Source: Ruminococcus_G sp050944415 (GTDB lineage: Bacteria > Bacillota > Clostridia > Lachnospirales > Lachnospiraceae). From it: 64,000 bases of DNA. The stretch covers positions 4,329 through 68,328 of the forward strand of contig JBMNRA010000003.1 in NCBI GenBank assembly GCA_050944415.1, in the 5' to 3' direction. The notes under the pieces were generated by a model that saw only the letters and a list, made by a program, of their open reading frames with translations, made no database searches and was not told where the DNA came from. Position numbers and translations under genes: made by a program. This document shows, in pieces, positions 51,221-60,349 of the stretch. Positions within the stretch are counted from its first letter, which is position 1. Each line of letters opens with the position of its first letter.

Positions 51221-51931
51221 TCAGCTTCTGATAAATTTTTTAATTTTTTCCACACCATTATTTAATACCAGATCCTCATCAAATCCCACCTGCTCCAGAA
51301 GCTGGCAAGCCAATGTAAACTCACCTACCCAGGAAGGATCATGAGCATCCGAGCTTACGATCACTGCAGTCCGGTATTTCTGACATAGAGAAAGCATTGT
51401 CCGGTAATTTTCATAACAGTTCAGGCGTCTGTTTTTCTTTACCAGTGAACTGTTATTTACCTCCAAAGCCACTTTGTACTGTTTTGCAGCCTTCACCAGC
51501 ATCTCATAATCCAGCGGATGATGATCATCATCCGGATGGGAAACAAAGTGAACTTTTTCGTTTTTCATACATTCTATGATATTTCGTGTGTTTTTTTCTT
51601 TTCCTTCATCCTCATAGCATTCTTTGTGAATCCCTACGATGGCATAGTCCAGATGGTCAATATACTTCTGATCCAAAGACAGTCTTCCTCCGTTCAGTAC
51701 ATTAATTTCGCATCCGTGAATAACTTCAACACCATCAATCTGACGGGGAATCACCTGCAGATTCACAAAGTAAAAGGGGTCTGTTGTTCCGGGTGTTCCC
51801 GGCCCGTGTTCACTGATCCCTATCATCTTTAAATTCTTCTCCCTCGCTGCCTGTACCATTTCTCGTATTGTTCCGTATGCATGTCCGCTGACCAGGGTAT
51901 GCATATGGATATCTGCAACCAGTGATTTCAT
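51221..51931 (-). CDS. PHP domain phosphatase (YcdX/histidinol-phosphatase-like)
   Basis: A 236-residue PHP-fold phosphatase: DIHMHTLVSGHAYG (about 7-20), ISEHGPG, GCEINVL, HPDDDHHPLDYEM and SSDAHDPSWVGEF provide the trinuclear zinc ligands. The pattern matches YcdX-type phosphatases and is different from the PHP protein at 17285. Substrate unknown. Stands alone, starting behind AAAGGGGAAA. Downstream hairpin at 51038-51114 can terminate it. Confidence 0.88.
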   Translation of the reverse strand: MKSLVADIHMHTLVSGHAYGTIREMVQAAREKNLKMIGISEHGPGTPGTTDPFYFVNLQVIPRQIDGVEVIHGCEINVLNGGRLSLDQKYIDHLDYAIVGIHKECYEDEGKEKNTRNIIECMKNEKVHFVSHPDDDHHPLDYEMLVKAAKQYKVALEVNNSSLVKKNRRLNCYENYRTMLSLCQKYRTAVIVSSDAHDPSWVGEFTLACQLLEQVGFDEDLVLNNGVEKIKKFIRS

Positions 51932-52052
51932 ATGAATTTCCCCTTTCCGCTTCCTTTATCTTCTCTGATTTTATCATATCGTCTCATAACTGAACAGCTG
52001 CCAAGATTTAAAAAAAGAAAAATTTTTCTTTTTTTTAAAGGAAAAAATGTGC

Positions 52053-52160
52053 TATAATAATTCCGCAATGAGTAGCTTTATTTGCGTAAATCCAATTGCG
52101 GATTGCAAAGAAGCTGCTTTTTTTATTGCACAAATTATAAAATCTGAGGAGGAAAATTGT
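52053..52160 (+). promoter_or_regulatory. Promoter and structured leader of the MFS gene
   Basis: An extended -10 promoter TGC-TATAAT (52053-52058) without a good -35 starts a leader of about 95 bases. In it CGCAAT can pair with ATTGCG and, exclusively, AGCTT..TTTGC with GCAAAGAAGCT, followed by GCTTTTTTT at 52112-52121. Two such rival structures before a T-run suggest attenuation by a riboswitch or antiterminator. No known riboswitch core was recognised. Confidence 0.45.
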
Positions 52161-53342
52161 ATGCAGGATCAACACATTAAGCTGTGGAACAGGAACTTCA
52201 TCTTAATTATTGTGATTAATTTTCTGGTTTTTATCAATCATCTGATGATTCTCTCCACATTTCCATTTTATATTGAATATCTGGGCGGTTCTGAAGCAGT
52301 GGCCGGAATTGCCGCCGCTTTGTTCTCCATTATTGCCGTCGTGTTCCGGCCATTTATCGGCTGGATGCTGGATAACGGCAAGAGAAAGGTAATCCTGATT
52401 ATCGGATTGTGCGGCATGGCGCTGATGCCCATAGGTTATCTGGTATTTGCAACCATCTATCTGGCATTCGTATGCCGTATGATACACGGCGCATCCCTGG
52501 CATTTTCCAACACTTCCACATCAACCATCGCTACCGATATCATTCCGAAACCCCGGTTTGCCGAAGGTATGGGAATGTTCGGACTGGCAACGGCTCTGGC
52601 AACAGCCGTAGCTCCGGCGCTTGGTCTGGCGCTTATGGATCACATGGGGTTCACAACTTTATTTGTATTTGCGACAATTTCCATCGTAATCGCATTGATC
52701 CTCTTTTTCATGTTAAAGGCGCCCAAAGTCGAAGTTCAGAAAAAACCGCTGAATCTGAAAGGCCTGATTGATAAGGACGCTCTTCCCGCATCCGTAACCG
52801 CACTGGTATTCATGCTGACCTACGGCGCATTGGAAAACTTTACGGCTAAATTCGCGGCTGAACAGAACCTTCCAAGCGGAGGTATCTTTTTCGCGATTAT
52901 GGCTGTTGCTCTTTTGCTGACCAGACTTTTAGCCGGAAAAATAACGGACCGTCATGGCGAAAGCATTTTCGCCTATACCTGCAATGCCGCGATGATGCTC
53001 GCTTTTCTCCTGATGGGATTATTCCCCAATATAGCCACTTATCTGTTCTCTGCGGTACTGGCCGGATTTGGATTTGGCGGACTGGAACCGGCGCTTCAGT
53101 CCATGGCGGTTGCCATTGCTCCGCCTGAAAGAAGAGGAAGCGCCAACTCCACCTTTCTCTGTGCATACGACATTGGTATCGGTATCGGCGGCGGAATTGC
53201 CGGTGTGCTGATTTCTTCTTTCGGCTATCATCAGATGTTTGTAATAATGGCCGTATTCAATATATTGTCTATCGTGATCTATGTATTATTCGGAAGGAAT
53301 CATCCGTCATCCTTTACTTACCGCAAAAAACACAATATATAA
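52161..53342 (+). CDS. MFS transporter
   Basis: A 393-residue membrane transporter of the major facilitator superfamily. Twelve helices are visible, with the motif A-like loop DNGKRKVI after helix 2 and again ITDRHGE in the second half, and PERRGSANSTF. It resembles drug or sugar exporters of the MFS in Clostridia, but specificity cannot be read. I chose the ATG at 52161 behind GAGGAGG; upstream in-frame codons belong to the leader. The leader may sense its substrate (see 52053-52160). Confidence 0.92.
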   Translation: MQDQHIKLWNRNFILIIVINFLVFINHLMILSTFPFYIEYLGGSEAVAGIAAALFSIIAVVFRPFIGWMLDNGKRKVILIIGLCGMALMPIGYLVFATIYLAFVCRMIHGASLAFSNTSTSTIATDIIPKPRFAEGMGMFGLATALATAVAPALGLALMDHMGFTTLFVFATISIVIALILFFMLKAPKVEVQKKPLNLKGLIDKDALPASVTALVFMLTYGALENFTAKFAAEQNLPSGGIFFAIMAVALLLTRLLAGKITDRHGESIFAYTCNAAMMLAFLLMGLFPNIATYLFSAVLAGFGFGGLEPALQSMAVAIAPPERRGSANSTFLCAYDIGIGIGGGIAGVLISSFGYHQMFVIMAVFNILSIVIYVLFGRNHPSSFTYRKKHNI

Positions 53343-53350
53343 ACCGGTTT

Positions 53351-55228
53351 TTAACTCGTTTCTATCAATTTCCGGTCATACAGAAGGGCTGCCATCAGTA
53401 CAACAAGGCAGGAACCGGCATTATGTACCAGCGCGCCTGTGGTGGGATTTAAAAATCCCGCCACAGAAAGAATAATCGCCACAAGATTTATACACATGGA
53501 AAGAGCAATACTGCCTTTAATAGTCTGTACAGTGACATCGGACAGCCGTTTCAGATAGGGGATTCTGGATAAGTCATCACTCATCAGCGCAATATCTGCT
53601 GCTTCCACGGCAATATCGCTGCCCATGCTGCCCATTGCGACTCCCACATCTGCCGCTTTCAGAGCAGGCGCATCGTTTATCCCGTCCCCTATCATGCAGA
53701 CCCTTCGTCCGGATTTTCTAAGCTTTTCAATTTTCTGTACCTTTTCTTCCGGCAAAAGACGGGCATATACTTCTCCAATTCCTGCTTTTCGAGCAAAATA
53801 CTCCGCCGTTTTTTCGTTATCACCGGTAAGCAGAACAGCCTGGGCACCCATACCGGAAAGATGCTCTGTCATTTCTTTCGCTTCCGGACGAAGTATATCG
53901 GAAAGGCCGATCATTCCGATACAGATATTCTGTTCCGCCACAAGAATGAAGGCTTTGCCCTGGGAACGCAGCTCTTCCAGAAGGGAATGAGCAGGCTTTT
54001 CCAACGGCACATTCATATCTTCCAGGAATTTTTCACTGCCGCACAACAGCTTTCTTCCTTCTACTTCGGCACAGATACCTTTCCCTGCCTTCATCTTAAA
54101 ATTCTCCGCTTCTTTCAGCTCAATCTTTTTTTCTGCGGCATCAGCGACAATAGCTTTTCCCAGCGGATGTTCGCTTTTTCTCTCGGCTGACGCGGCCAGA
54201 AAAAGCAGCTCCCTTTCCGTAAGGGATCCCTTTAACGGAATAATATCACAGACCTCCAGCTGTCCGCGGGTAAGAGTCCCCGTCTTATCAAAAGCTATGG
54301 TATCCACACTGCCCATTTTTTCCAGTGCTTCTCCTGACTTCACGATAACCCCGTATCTGGCAGCCTGACCCACAGCTGCCATTATGGCAGTCGGGGTAGC
54401 CAGCACAAGGGCACAGGGACAGAATACCACCAATACCGTTACCGCAGTGATGACATTTCCCGTAAAAACATATGCTCCCACCGCAATCAGAAGCGCCGCC
54501 GGCACCAGCCAGCTGGCACACGTATCCGCAATCCGCTGCATGGGCGCCCGCCTGTCCTCTGCTTCTTCCATCAAACGGATCAGTTTTTGCAGAGAACTGT
54601 CCGCTCCCACCCCCGTGGCGATAATATCTATGGCTCCGAAACAATTGAGCGTTCCACAGAAAACCTCGTCTCCTGCGCTTTTGTCCACCGGAAGGGATTC
54701 GCCGGTCATGACAGACTGATCCACTGCCGTTTCACCTGTCCGGATAGTTCCGTCTACTGGAATCGTCTCACCCGGCAGAATTCTCAGCACATCTCCTCTG
54801 CCTATTTCTTCAGCCGAAATCATCTCCTCATGTCCTTCCCTGATACGCCGCCCCTGTACAGGAACCAGATCGATCAGCTTTTTTAATCCTCTTTTTGCCC
54901 GGTTGGTGGTCATTTCCTCCAGAATAGCTCCCACCGCCATAATAAATACCACCTCACCCGCCGCGAACAGATCGTCTATCGCGATGGCAGCAAACATGGC
55001 AATACAAATTAAGAGGGCAGAGGATATTTTTCTAATGCCGGAATTGTAAATAAGTCTCCAGACCGCCAGATACAAAAGCGGAATGCCGCTGATGAGCACT
55101 GTCACCCACGCAGGATCAAAAGGAAAAAATTCCCCTGCAAGATGAGGAACCAGATCCATCAGCAGGAAAATTCCCGCCACAATTGTCATCGGCAGCCCCG
55201 CCAGAAAATCATTGATTCTTTTGATCAT
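53351..55228 (-). CDS. Heavy-metal P-type ATPase (ZntA/CadA-like, no N-terminal HMA domain)
   Basis: A P1B-type metal pump of 625 residues. The membrane metal motif is CPCALVLATPTA, and the catalytic DKTGTLTRG phosphorylation site, SEHPLGKAIV, and GDGINDAPALKAADVGVAMG are all present. No N-terminal heavy-metal-associated domain precedes the first helices, as in some Zn/Cd pumps of Clostridia. The start at 55228 follows AAGAAGG. It lies convergent to the MFS gene and stands alone. CPC and NxxSLxxN-type residues toward the end (AGFLNPTTGALVHNAGS) suit zinc or cadmium. Confidence 0.92.
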   Translation of the reverse strand: MIKRINDFLAGLPMTIVAGIFLLMDLVPHLAGEFFPFDPAWVTVLISGIPLLYLAVWRLIYNSGIRKISSALLICIAMFAAIAIDDLFAAGEVVFIMAVGAILEEMTTNRAKRGLKKLIDLVPVQGRRIREGHEEMISAEEIGRGDVLRILPGETIPVDGTIRTGETAVDQSVMTGESLPVDKSAGDEVFCGTLNCFGAIDIIATGVGADSSLQKLIRLMEEAEDRRAPMQRIADTCASWLVPAALLIAVGAYVFTGNVITAVTVLVVFCPCALVLATPTAIMAAVGQAARYGVIVKSGEALEKMGSVDTIAFDKTGTLTRGQLEVCDIIPLKGSLTERELLFLAASAERKSEHPLGKAIVADAAEKKIELKEAENFKMKAGKGICAEVEGRKLLCGSEKFLEDMNVPLEKPAHSLLEELRSQGKAFILVAEQNICIGMIGLSDILRPEAKEMTEHLSGMGAQAVLLTGDNEKTAEYFARKAGIGEVYARLLPEEKVQKIEKLRKSGRRVCMIGDGINDAPALKAADVGVAMGSMGSDIAVEAADIALMSDDLSRIPYLKRLSDVTVQTIKGSIALSMCINLVAIILSVAGFLNPTTGALVHNAGSCLVVLMAALLYDRKLIETS

Positions 55229-55360
55229 AAAAATCCCTTCTTTCCGCACATAAAATACATTAACAAACACTTTGTTTTCTTATATTTTATGGAAAAAGAA
55301 GGGCAATAACAATGGATAATTTATACCGCCTGTATGTTACCGAACATTTTTTTCAATCTG

Positions 55361-56802
55361 TCAGTTTTTCAGATACACGCTCCATATATTTTCCTGATAT
55401 CCCGCTGTTTTTTCTGTTTTGACAGCTTCCGCCGTTTCCGTCAGCTGTTCATCCCATATTTTATCCAACATCTTCAGCCGTCTCGGGGAAATCATTTCCC
55501 GTGATCTGCTTTTTTCATAATCTGCCGCCGTCATATGCCAGTAATGAAATTCCCCCTGGTAGTACTGTTTCAGTTTCTGGGCAATCAAAAGCCCTTCTGG
55601 ATCAAAGTCTCCGGCATACCAGACTTTGGTTCCTCCTTTTGTCAGAAGATCCAGAATCAAAAGGGAACTCAGCCGCGGCTGCCCGTTCATGCACAAAAGC
55701 CTTCCATTGTCCACAAAGCATGGCATATACCGATGGATTTTCCACAATAAATATCCTGTTTTCCAGGCATTCCAGAGATTCCCAGCCGGCAATTACTGAC
55801 AGTGGAATCTGAACCGGCTGTCCCTCGGCGAAAAAGCCATCCATACCCTCATGGAAACGGCCGTCTTTCTTCCGTGCCCGGATTCCGGCAGCCAGCGCAT
55901 AATTGGAAACATCGTCTTTCAATATTCCTGCTTTCCAGAAAAGTCTCTGTTTTTCCAACAGCGGAAACACTTTGACAGAGGATTCGTTTTCAATTTCCTC
56001 ATTCCCCCCTGCTTCTTCAGATACCATCTGATCATCTGTTCAAGATATCTGCCGCCCCTGGTTCCGTCGTCAAAAGCATGGGGATTGCCGGTAACCTGAG
56101 CGGCAAATACAGCCAGATACTGTGCCTTAGCCGGCAGTTCCTGCAAAATCCGGACACCCATAAGAAGCATCTCCCAGATTTCCTCCGGTTCCTTTCCTCC
56201 CTCCGGTCTCTGGATTTCCTCCAGCCACTGCATAGCCAACGTTCCTGGCAAAACTTCTTTCTGAGCCTTGCGGATCATCTCCTGCCATTGCTTCTGATTC
56301 AGGCGGATAAAATCATTGTTCAGATCGTTCCACCAAGTATAAACCGTACCCGCATCCTGTCCGTCCATCCCGGAAAACTTCTCCACGTTTGTGCGTATCC
56401 GCTCCAGCAATGTGGGTTCCAGAGAAGCTCCCTCCACAAACAGATTCTCCAGGCGAAGCACAAGACGTTCAATCTCCACGCTGTATTCCGACCTCTGATA
56501 CCGGAATTTCTTATTCTTAAATTCTTCAATGGACGCGACCTTGCGCGTATCCTGGATGGTATTCAGATTCTTCCACTCTGTCAGCATGGCAAGATCCTGC
56601 TGACACTGCTCCAGCCGATAATCAGCAAAATAAGGATCCGCCGTCATTTCAGCATATACCTCTTCCTGATACATCCAGTACCGCAGTTTCTCGTAATTTT
56701 CAAAAAAATGCGCATAATGCTCCGATATCGGTCAACATTATCCGCATTCAAATACTTCACTTCTGTCAATGGTCTTGTAAGCTTATCTGTCACGCGCATC
56801 AT
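55361..56802 (-). pseudogene. Remnant of a type III Wadjet locus: jetA (DUF2397) start fused to jetD (DUF2399) end, frameshifted
   Basis: The frame opens at MMRVTDKLTR (56802, GGAGG upstream) and reads as the JetA/TIGR02677 N-terminus (VKYLNADNVDRYRSI, then WMYQEEVYAEM, RLEQCQQDLAML). About 190 residues later it passes without a stop into TIGR02679/DUF2399 JetD sequence (AVFAAQVTGNPHAFDDGT, NYALAAGIRARK, YAGDFDPEGLLIA, a TOPRIM-like region). Frame changes occur at T7 near 56705, G6 (C6 on plus) at 56004-56009, and near 55715. jetB, jetC, the rest of jetA and the start of jetD are absent. An internal deletion of the four-gene operon plus frameshifts explains this. It is almost surely inactive. 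Confidence 0.85.
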
Positions 56803-57610
56803 TTGTTCCTCCATGATCCGTAATTTCCCGCCTCTTCAGCTGTGCAATTGCCCCATAATGCAGAATATCAAATTGCTCCGGCGCAATTTTGGAAAGAAGT
56901 TTTCTGTGTTCGCTCTCCCAACGATGGATTTCCTCTTCGCTCAAAGAGGCGCCGGTTCCCCGGCATGCCTTCATTCTCCCGTGCCAGCTTTCCCGATCAA
57001 AAGACACTTTTAACGGGTATTCTTCGTGATAGACACAGTCAAATTTTTCTTTATAGCAATCCGGTATCTCTATCGGATGAATTTTTTCTCCCGCGCCGCT
57101 CCATTTCGGATTATATTTCAATACAAGTGCTTCGCTGGCCCCCGCAATTTTATCCTCATATGGCAGCCATGCCATATATAAAACCAGAAGACTGCCGCCC
57201 GGCCTTAACATCCGATAAACCTTCGGCATCAGCTGCTGATGATTAAAATACCAGAAACACTGGCAGGCGGTAATGACATCAAATGACTGATCCGGAAAGT
57301 TCATATCTTCCGAGGAAGTCACATAATAATCAATATCCATCCCTTCCGACAATATCCTGGCCTGTTCAATCTGGTTTTCCGAGATATCCGTTCCCGTCCA
57401 TTTCGCTCCAAACCGGTGCATATTCCTGGGAAGAACCCCTGTACCGGTTCCCAAATCCAGCACCTTCTGGCCATCCGTACATAAACCCCGGTCAATAATT
57501 TTCCGGTAAAATTCCTGCGGATAGATATCTCTGAATTTCGCATAATCCAGAGATATCCTTCCCCAGTCAAAGGGCCTGCCGCCGTCGATTTTCCCGTCGG
57601 TTATGCGCAT
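56783..57610 (-). CDS. Class I SAM-dependent methyltransferase
   Basis: A 275-residue Rossmann methyltransferase. The SAM-binding motif VLDLGTGTGVLPRNM (about 49-63) and the acidic SGTDISENQ-like segment (WTGTDISENQIEQ) are followed by ITACQCFWYF. It matches the Ubi/Cyclopropane-like Methyltransf_11 fold without a specific substrate. Its stop overlaps the jetA-like remnant by 20 bases. The start opens with MRITDGKIDG; the preceding PPC protein gene is 15 bases upstream. Transfer of the methyl group to a small molecule is a guess. Confidence 0.9.
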   Translation of the reverse strand: MRITDGKIDGGRPFDWGRISLDYAKFRDIYPQEFYRKIIDRGLCTDGQKVLDLGTGTGVLPRNMHRFGAKWTGTDISENQIEQARILSEGMDIDYYVTSSEDMNFPDQSFDVITACQCFWYFNHQQLMPKVYRMLRPGGSLLVLYMAWLPYEDKIAGASEALVLKYNPKWSGAGEKIHPIEIPDCYKEKFDCVYHEEYPLKVSFDRESWHGRMKACRGTGASLSEEEIHRWESEHRKLLSKIAPEQFDILHYGAIAQLKRREITDHGGTNDARDR

Positions 57611-57625
57611 ATTGCCCTTCCTCCT

Positions 57626-58045
57626 CTAAAATTCGAACAAATTCAATCCGATCTTTTCACTGAATTTTCTGTTTACATTCCCCGGAAGCACCTGAAGAAT
57701 AATTTCCGCTGTGGCGCTGACAACCGCACGGTTCAGATGACCGCCAAATACATTTCCCTCCGCATCCCCCGCGCTTAAATGAGCATGCAGATACACCTCT
57801 CCGTCCTTCTGTGTGATCGTTCCGGTCAGGGAAACAATCTCAAATGCCCCCTGAAACTGATTGGCGTGGTATTCCTTCGTCACCGTATCAAATACTCCTG
57901 TGGTAAGCTCTTTTACTGCCCCCAGTCCGCTTACAGATGCCAGTCTGATTTTTTCCCGGGCGGCAACTTCCATCAGTTTTTCGCATATCTCCTCATCCGG
58001 ATCCAGTCTCAGGACGACCGTGTTGTCAAAACGTCTGTATTCCAT
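57626..58045 (-). CDS. PPC/DUF296 domain protein
   Basis: A 139-residue protein of the PPC (DUF296) family, with VVLRLDPDEEI at the start and the conserved HAHLSAGDAEGNVFGGHL near residues 90-107. PPC domains occur in plant AT-hook proteins and in small bacterial proteins with probable DNA-binding or small-molecule roles. It lies between the PIN gene and the methyltransferase on the same strand. No AT-hook is present. The start at 58045 has GAGGATGAG upstream. Function is unknown. Confidence 0.85.
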   Translation of the reverse strand: MEYRRFDNTVVLRLDPDEEICEKLMEVAAREKIRLASVSGLGAVKELTTGVFDTVTKEYHANQFQGAFEIVSLTGTITQKDGEVYLHAHLSAGDAEGNVFGGHLNRAVVSATAEIILQVLPGNVNRKFSEKIGLNLFEF

Positions 58046-58066
58046 ATCTTTCTCATCCTCCCTGCT

Positions 58067-58708
58067 TCATATTTCTCTTATAATACGGTATATCCGCCTT
58101 CCATTTTCTCTTCCAAAAGATTTCAGGCAGGATATATACTGCTCTTTCTTGCTTTTTTTCATCTCCAGTATTTTCATCACGGCCACCACATCTTTCTCAC
58201 TGACAGAATCCGTAATTTTATCTCTGATCCGGCGGCAGAGCGCATTTCTTTTTCCAGCCTCCTCCACCATCTGCTCCAGGGTTACTGTTTTGATATCTTC
58301 CTGAATCTTCCTGGTCCTCTCATTATTCTCATTTGCCGAAGCAATACATTGTTCTATCGTTGTGTTTAAAACAATATTCTGTCTGCATCTGTCCGACTGT
58401 TTCCAGTAATCCTGGACAGCCTTAAATCCCTTATCCTTACTGACAATCGCAATTCTGCCCTCATACCCCGTGCCAAACACTTCTCCCACCCTGGATGCAA
58501 TGTAAAAGTCCAGCGCATTTTTTCCGTTTCTGGCAAGTTTTACACCGTCTACTTCACACCGGGATTCGATAATCTGCCGGAGAAGTCCCCGCTCTATTTT
58601 TCCGCAGCACTGGCTGAAAAAAACACATATTCTGTCCTCTTCAGTAAGATATTCCGCCCCTTTTAATCCGCTGCTGCCTGTATTCTCAAAATCAATAAAA
58701 AAATACAT
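58067..58708 (-). CDS. PIN/NYN-domain protein, probable RNase
   Basis: A 213-residue protein whose first 110 residues form a PIN/NYN-like nuclease fold. Acidic residues expected for metal binding lie in FFIDFENTGSSG (about 3-14), KNALDFYIASRVGE (about 64-77) and IVSKDKGFKAVQDYW (about 88-102). A basic, helical C-terminus follows with a MEEAGKRNALCRRIRDK segment. It is 6 bases after the XRE gene, so both form an operon. The pair looks like a toxin-antitoxin or defence unit, which is inference. Confidence 0.82.
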   Translation of the reverse strand: MYFFIDFENTGSSGLKGAEYLTEEDRICVFFSQCCGKIERGLLRQIIESRCEVDGVKLARNGKNALDFYIASRVGEVFGTGYEGRIAIVSKDKGFKAVQDYWKQSDRCRQNIVLNTTIEQCIASANENNERTRKIQEDIKTVTLEQMVEEAGKRNALCRRIRDKITDSVSEKDVVAVMKILEMKKSKKEQYISCLKSFGRENGRRIYRIIREI

Positions 58709-58714
58709 CCACTT

Positions 58715-59047
58715 TTACGCAGCCTTGGAAATCAGGTATTTCCAATAATGTGTCAGTCTTTCTTCTATTTTCCCGCCGGACGGAAGGGGCCGGATATCGG
58801 CGGAAGCCGGTTCTTTTTCCGACACCAGCAGCGATTCCATGGGTTTCTGCAGGAGCTGGCTGAGTGCATACATATTGTCCAGGGAAGGAAGGGTCTGACC
58901 ACTGAACCAGCGGTATACAGCCTGAAATGATCCCAGTCCGAGCGATTCCTGAATCTCCCGGACAGACAGATTTTTCTGTCTGCACGCTTCCTTTATTTTT
59001 CTTCCGGTCCGCTTCGCGTCCAGCACCGGATACTTGAAATTTCTCAT
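58715..59047 (-). CDS. XRE-type helix-turn-helix protein upstream of the PIN gene
   Basis: A 110-residue protein with a single HTH (about 20-55, IQESLGLGSFQAVYRWFSGQ), which differs from the usual Cro/C1 pattern by the long loop around it. I chose MRNFKYPVLD at 59047 behind AAGGGA; longer in-frame codons lack a site. The C-terminus (PLPSGGKIEERLTHYW) has no known domain. It precedes and nearly touches the PIN gene, which suggests that it controls or neutralises it. Confidence 0.8.
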   Translation of the reverse strand: MRNFKYPVLDAKRTGRKIKEACRQKNLSVREIQESLGLGSFQAVYRWFSGQTLPSLDNMYALSQLLQKPMESLLVSEKEPASADIRPLPSGGKIEERLTHYWKYLISKAA

Positions 59048-59189
59048 ACCAATCCCTTCCCTTGCAAATCCAGTTTTCCACGATGCTTCATCACTTACAG
59101 AGCATTTACTTTTCATAAACTATGGTAACACAGAATCATATTCATGTCATTCAATTACTGGTTGAATGTTTTAAAATTTTCAGGATATC

Positions 59190-60227
59190 CTATGATCTGG
59201 TTACCAGCTCCTGCCACCGTTTATTATCCTTTAAGAATCCGCAGCTTTCTTCGTCCCGAAAACATTTCAGCAGATTCTCTCTCAACTCTGCCAGAAATTC
59301 CTTTTTCACCTCTTTAAAGTCCATATGTTCATAAAGGGAGGCGTTTCTGAAATTTCCAATATCCTCCACAGATGAGAGCATCCTTTCCATAATGTCAACG
59401 GCTTCATCCGCGTTTTTTTCCAGCACTGCGATTTCCAGTCCGCTGGAAACCTCATAATACTTCCCCATCTCAAAACATTTGGCCAGTTCCGCCTGTTTTT
59501 CCGCCATCCGGCGGGCTTTTTTCCTGTTCTCTTCCCGAAGGGCCAGAAGATAAATACCGTGGAATTCCGCGTTTACTCTTTGAAAGTCCGCGAATAAAAG
59601 TTCTTCATAGGCCTTATATGCTTCCTGTATCCGCCCGGTCTCAGCATAAATCTGAGCCTGCTTTCTTTTTCTTTCCGGATTTTGTATTGAGAAATACTCC
59701 AGATACTTTTCTGCTTCCTCATATTGTTTCTTTCGTATGTAAAATCCAACCAACGCATCTGCCGCTCTGGTTCGAACTGCCTCATCCCGGCTGTCCAACA
59801 GCCGCATATACAAAGAGCTTAAATAATCATCATATTCCGCTTTATCCGTATCATCCTGCACAATACGCAGGGCATCAAGGCAGACTGCAATATTTAAAAT
59901 CAACGGCTCACAGTTCGGATACTGCTCCAGCTTTTTTCTGGCCCAGGAAAAAGCCTCGTCATATGGTCTTTCTTTCAGCCGCTGACTGACTTCACGTACA
60001 ATCTCATTAATCTCTTCCGCTGTCAAATCTTCCCGAAAGGACAACAGGGTATCCAATGAAATATTAAGCAGTCTGGCAATAGGCGCCAGAAGCATAATAT
60101 CCGGGAACGAATTTTCATTTTCCCATTTATTGACCGCCGGAGCTGTAACTCCAAGCCGCTTCGCCATTTCTTCCTGTGTCAGATTTCTGATTTTTCTATA
60201 TTTTCTAATCACTTGCCCTAATGACAT
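59190..60227 (-). CDS. XRE regulator with helical-repeat C-terminus
   Basis: A 345-residue regulator. Residues 4-60 are a Cro/C1 helix-turn-helix (NLTQEEMAKRLGVTAPAVNKWE) and the rest is a TPR-like helical region of about 280 residues with no enzymatic motif. Such XRE-TPR proteins are common in Clostridia and often act with small peptides or as pathway-specific regulators (Rgg/PlcR-like in shape). No matching small peptide gene was found nearby. The site AGGAGA lies upstream of the ATG. Confidence 0.85.
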   Translation of the reverse strand: MSLGQVIRKYRKIRNLTQEEMAKRLGVTAPAVNKWENENSFPDIMLLAPIARLLNISLDTLLSFREDLTAEEINEIVREVSQRLKERPYDEAFSWARKKLEQYPNCEPLILNIAVCLDALRIVQDDTDKAEYDDYLSSLYMRLLDSRDEAVRTRAADALVGFYIRKKQYEEAEKYLEYFSIQNPERKRKQAQIYAETGRIQEAYKAYEELLFADFQRVNAEFHGIYLLALREENRKKARRMAEKQAELAKCFEMGKYYEVSSGLEIAVLEKNADEAVDIMERMLSSVEDIGNFRNASLYEHMDFKEVKKEFLAELRENLLKCFRDEESCGFLKDNKRWQELVTRS

Positions 60228-60302
60228 GAAATCATCTCCTTGTATAATTTTGCATTGGCCTCTGCTAATACAAGGATAACAGACGGATGCAAAAGCAACA
60301 AC

Positions 60303-60346
60303 TGAATCTCTGTTAAGTATTTTTCAAAAAAATTAACGGAGATTCA
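60303..60346. repeat. 14-base inverted repeat with AT-rich loop
   Basis: TGAATCTCTGTTAA pairs with TTAACGGAGATTCA (one G-U pair) around a 16-base A/T-rich loop. It lies between the XRE regulator and the ACT fragment. No T-run follows on either strand, so it is noted as a repeat rather than a terminator. Confidence 0.5.
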
Positions 60347-60349
60347 TGT

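Noticed and set aside
52006..52040. AT-rich palindrome before the MFS promoter
   Set aside because: It is a run of A and T tracts whose symmetry is likely compositional; it may contribute to promoter strength but no specific role is supported.
53439..53466. 13-base inverted repeat within the P-type ATPase gene
   Set aside because: It encodes the conserved FLNPTTG segment of the pump and has no T-run on either strand; coincidence is more likely than a terminator.
56702..56708. T7 tract in jetA as a phase-variation switch
   Set aside because: The downstream gene is already a deletion fusion with other frameshifts, so switching would not restore a working Wadjet protein; sequencing error or decay is simpler.
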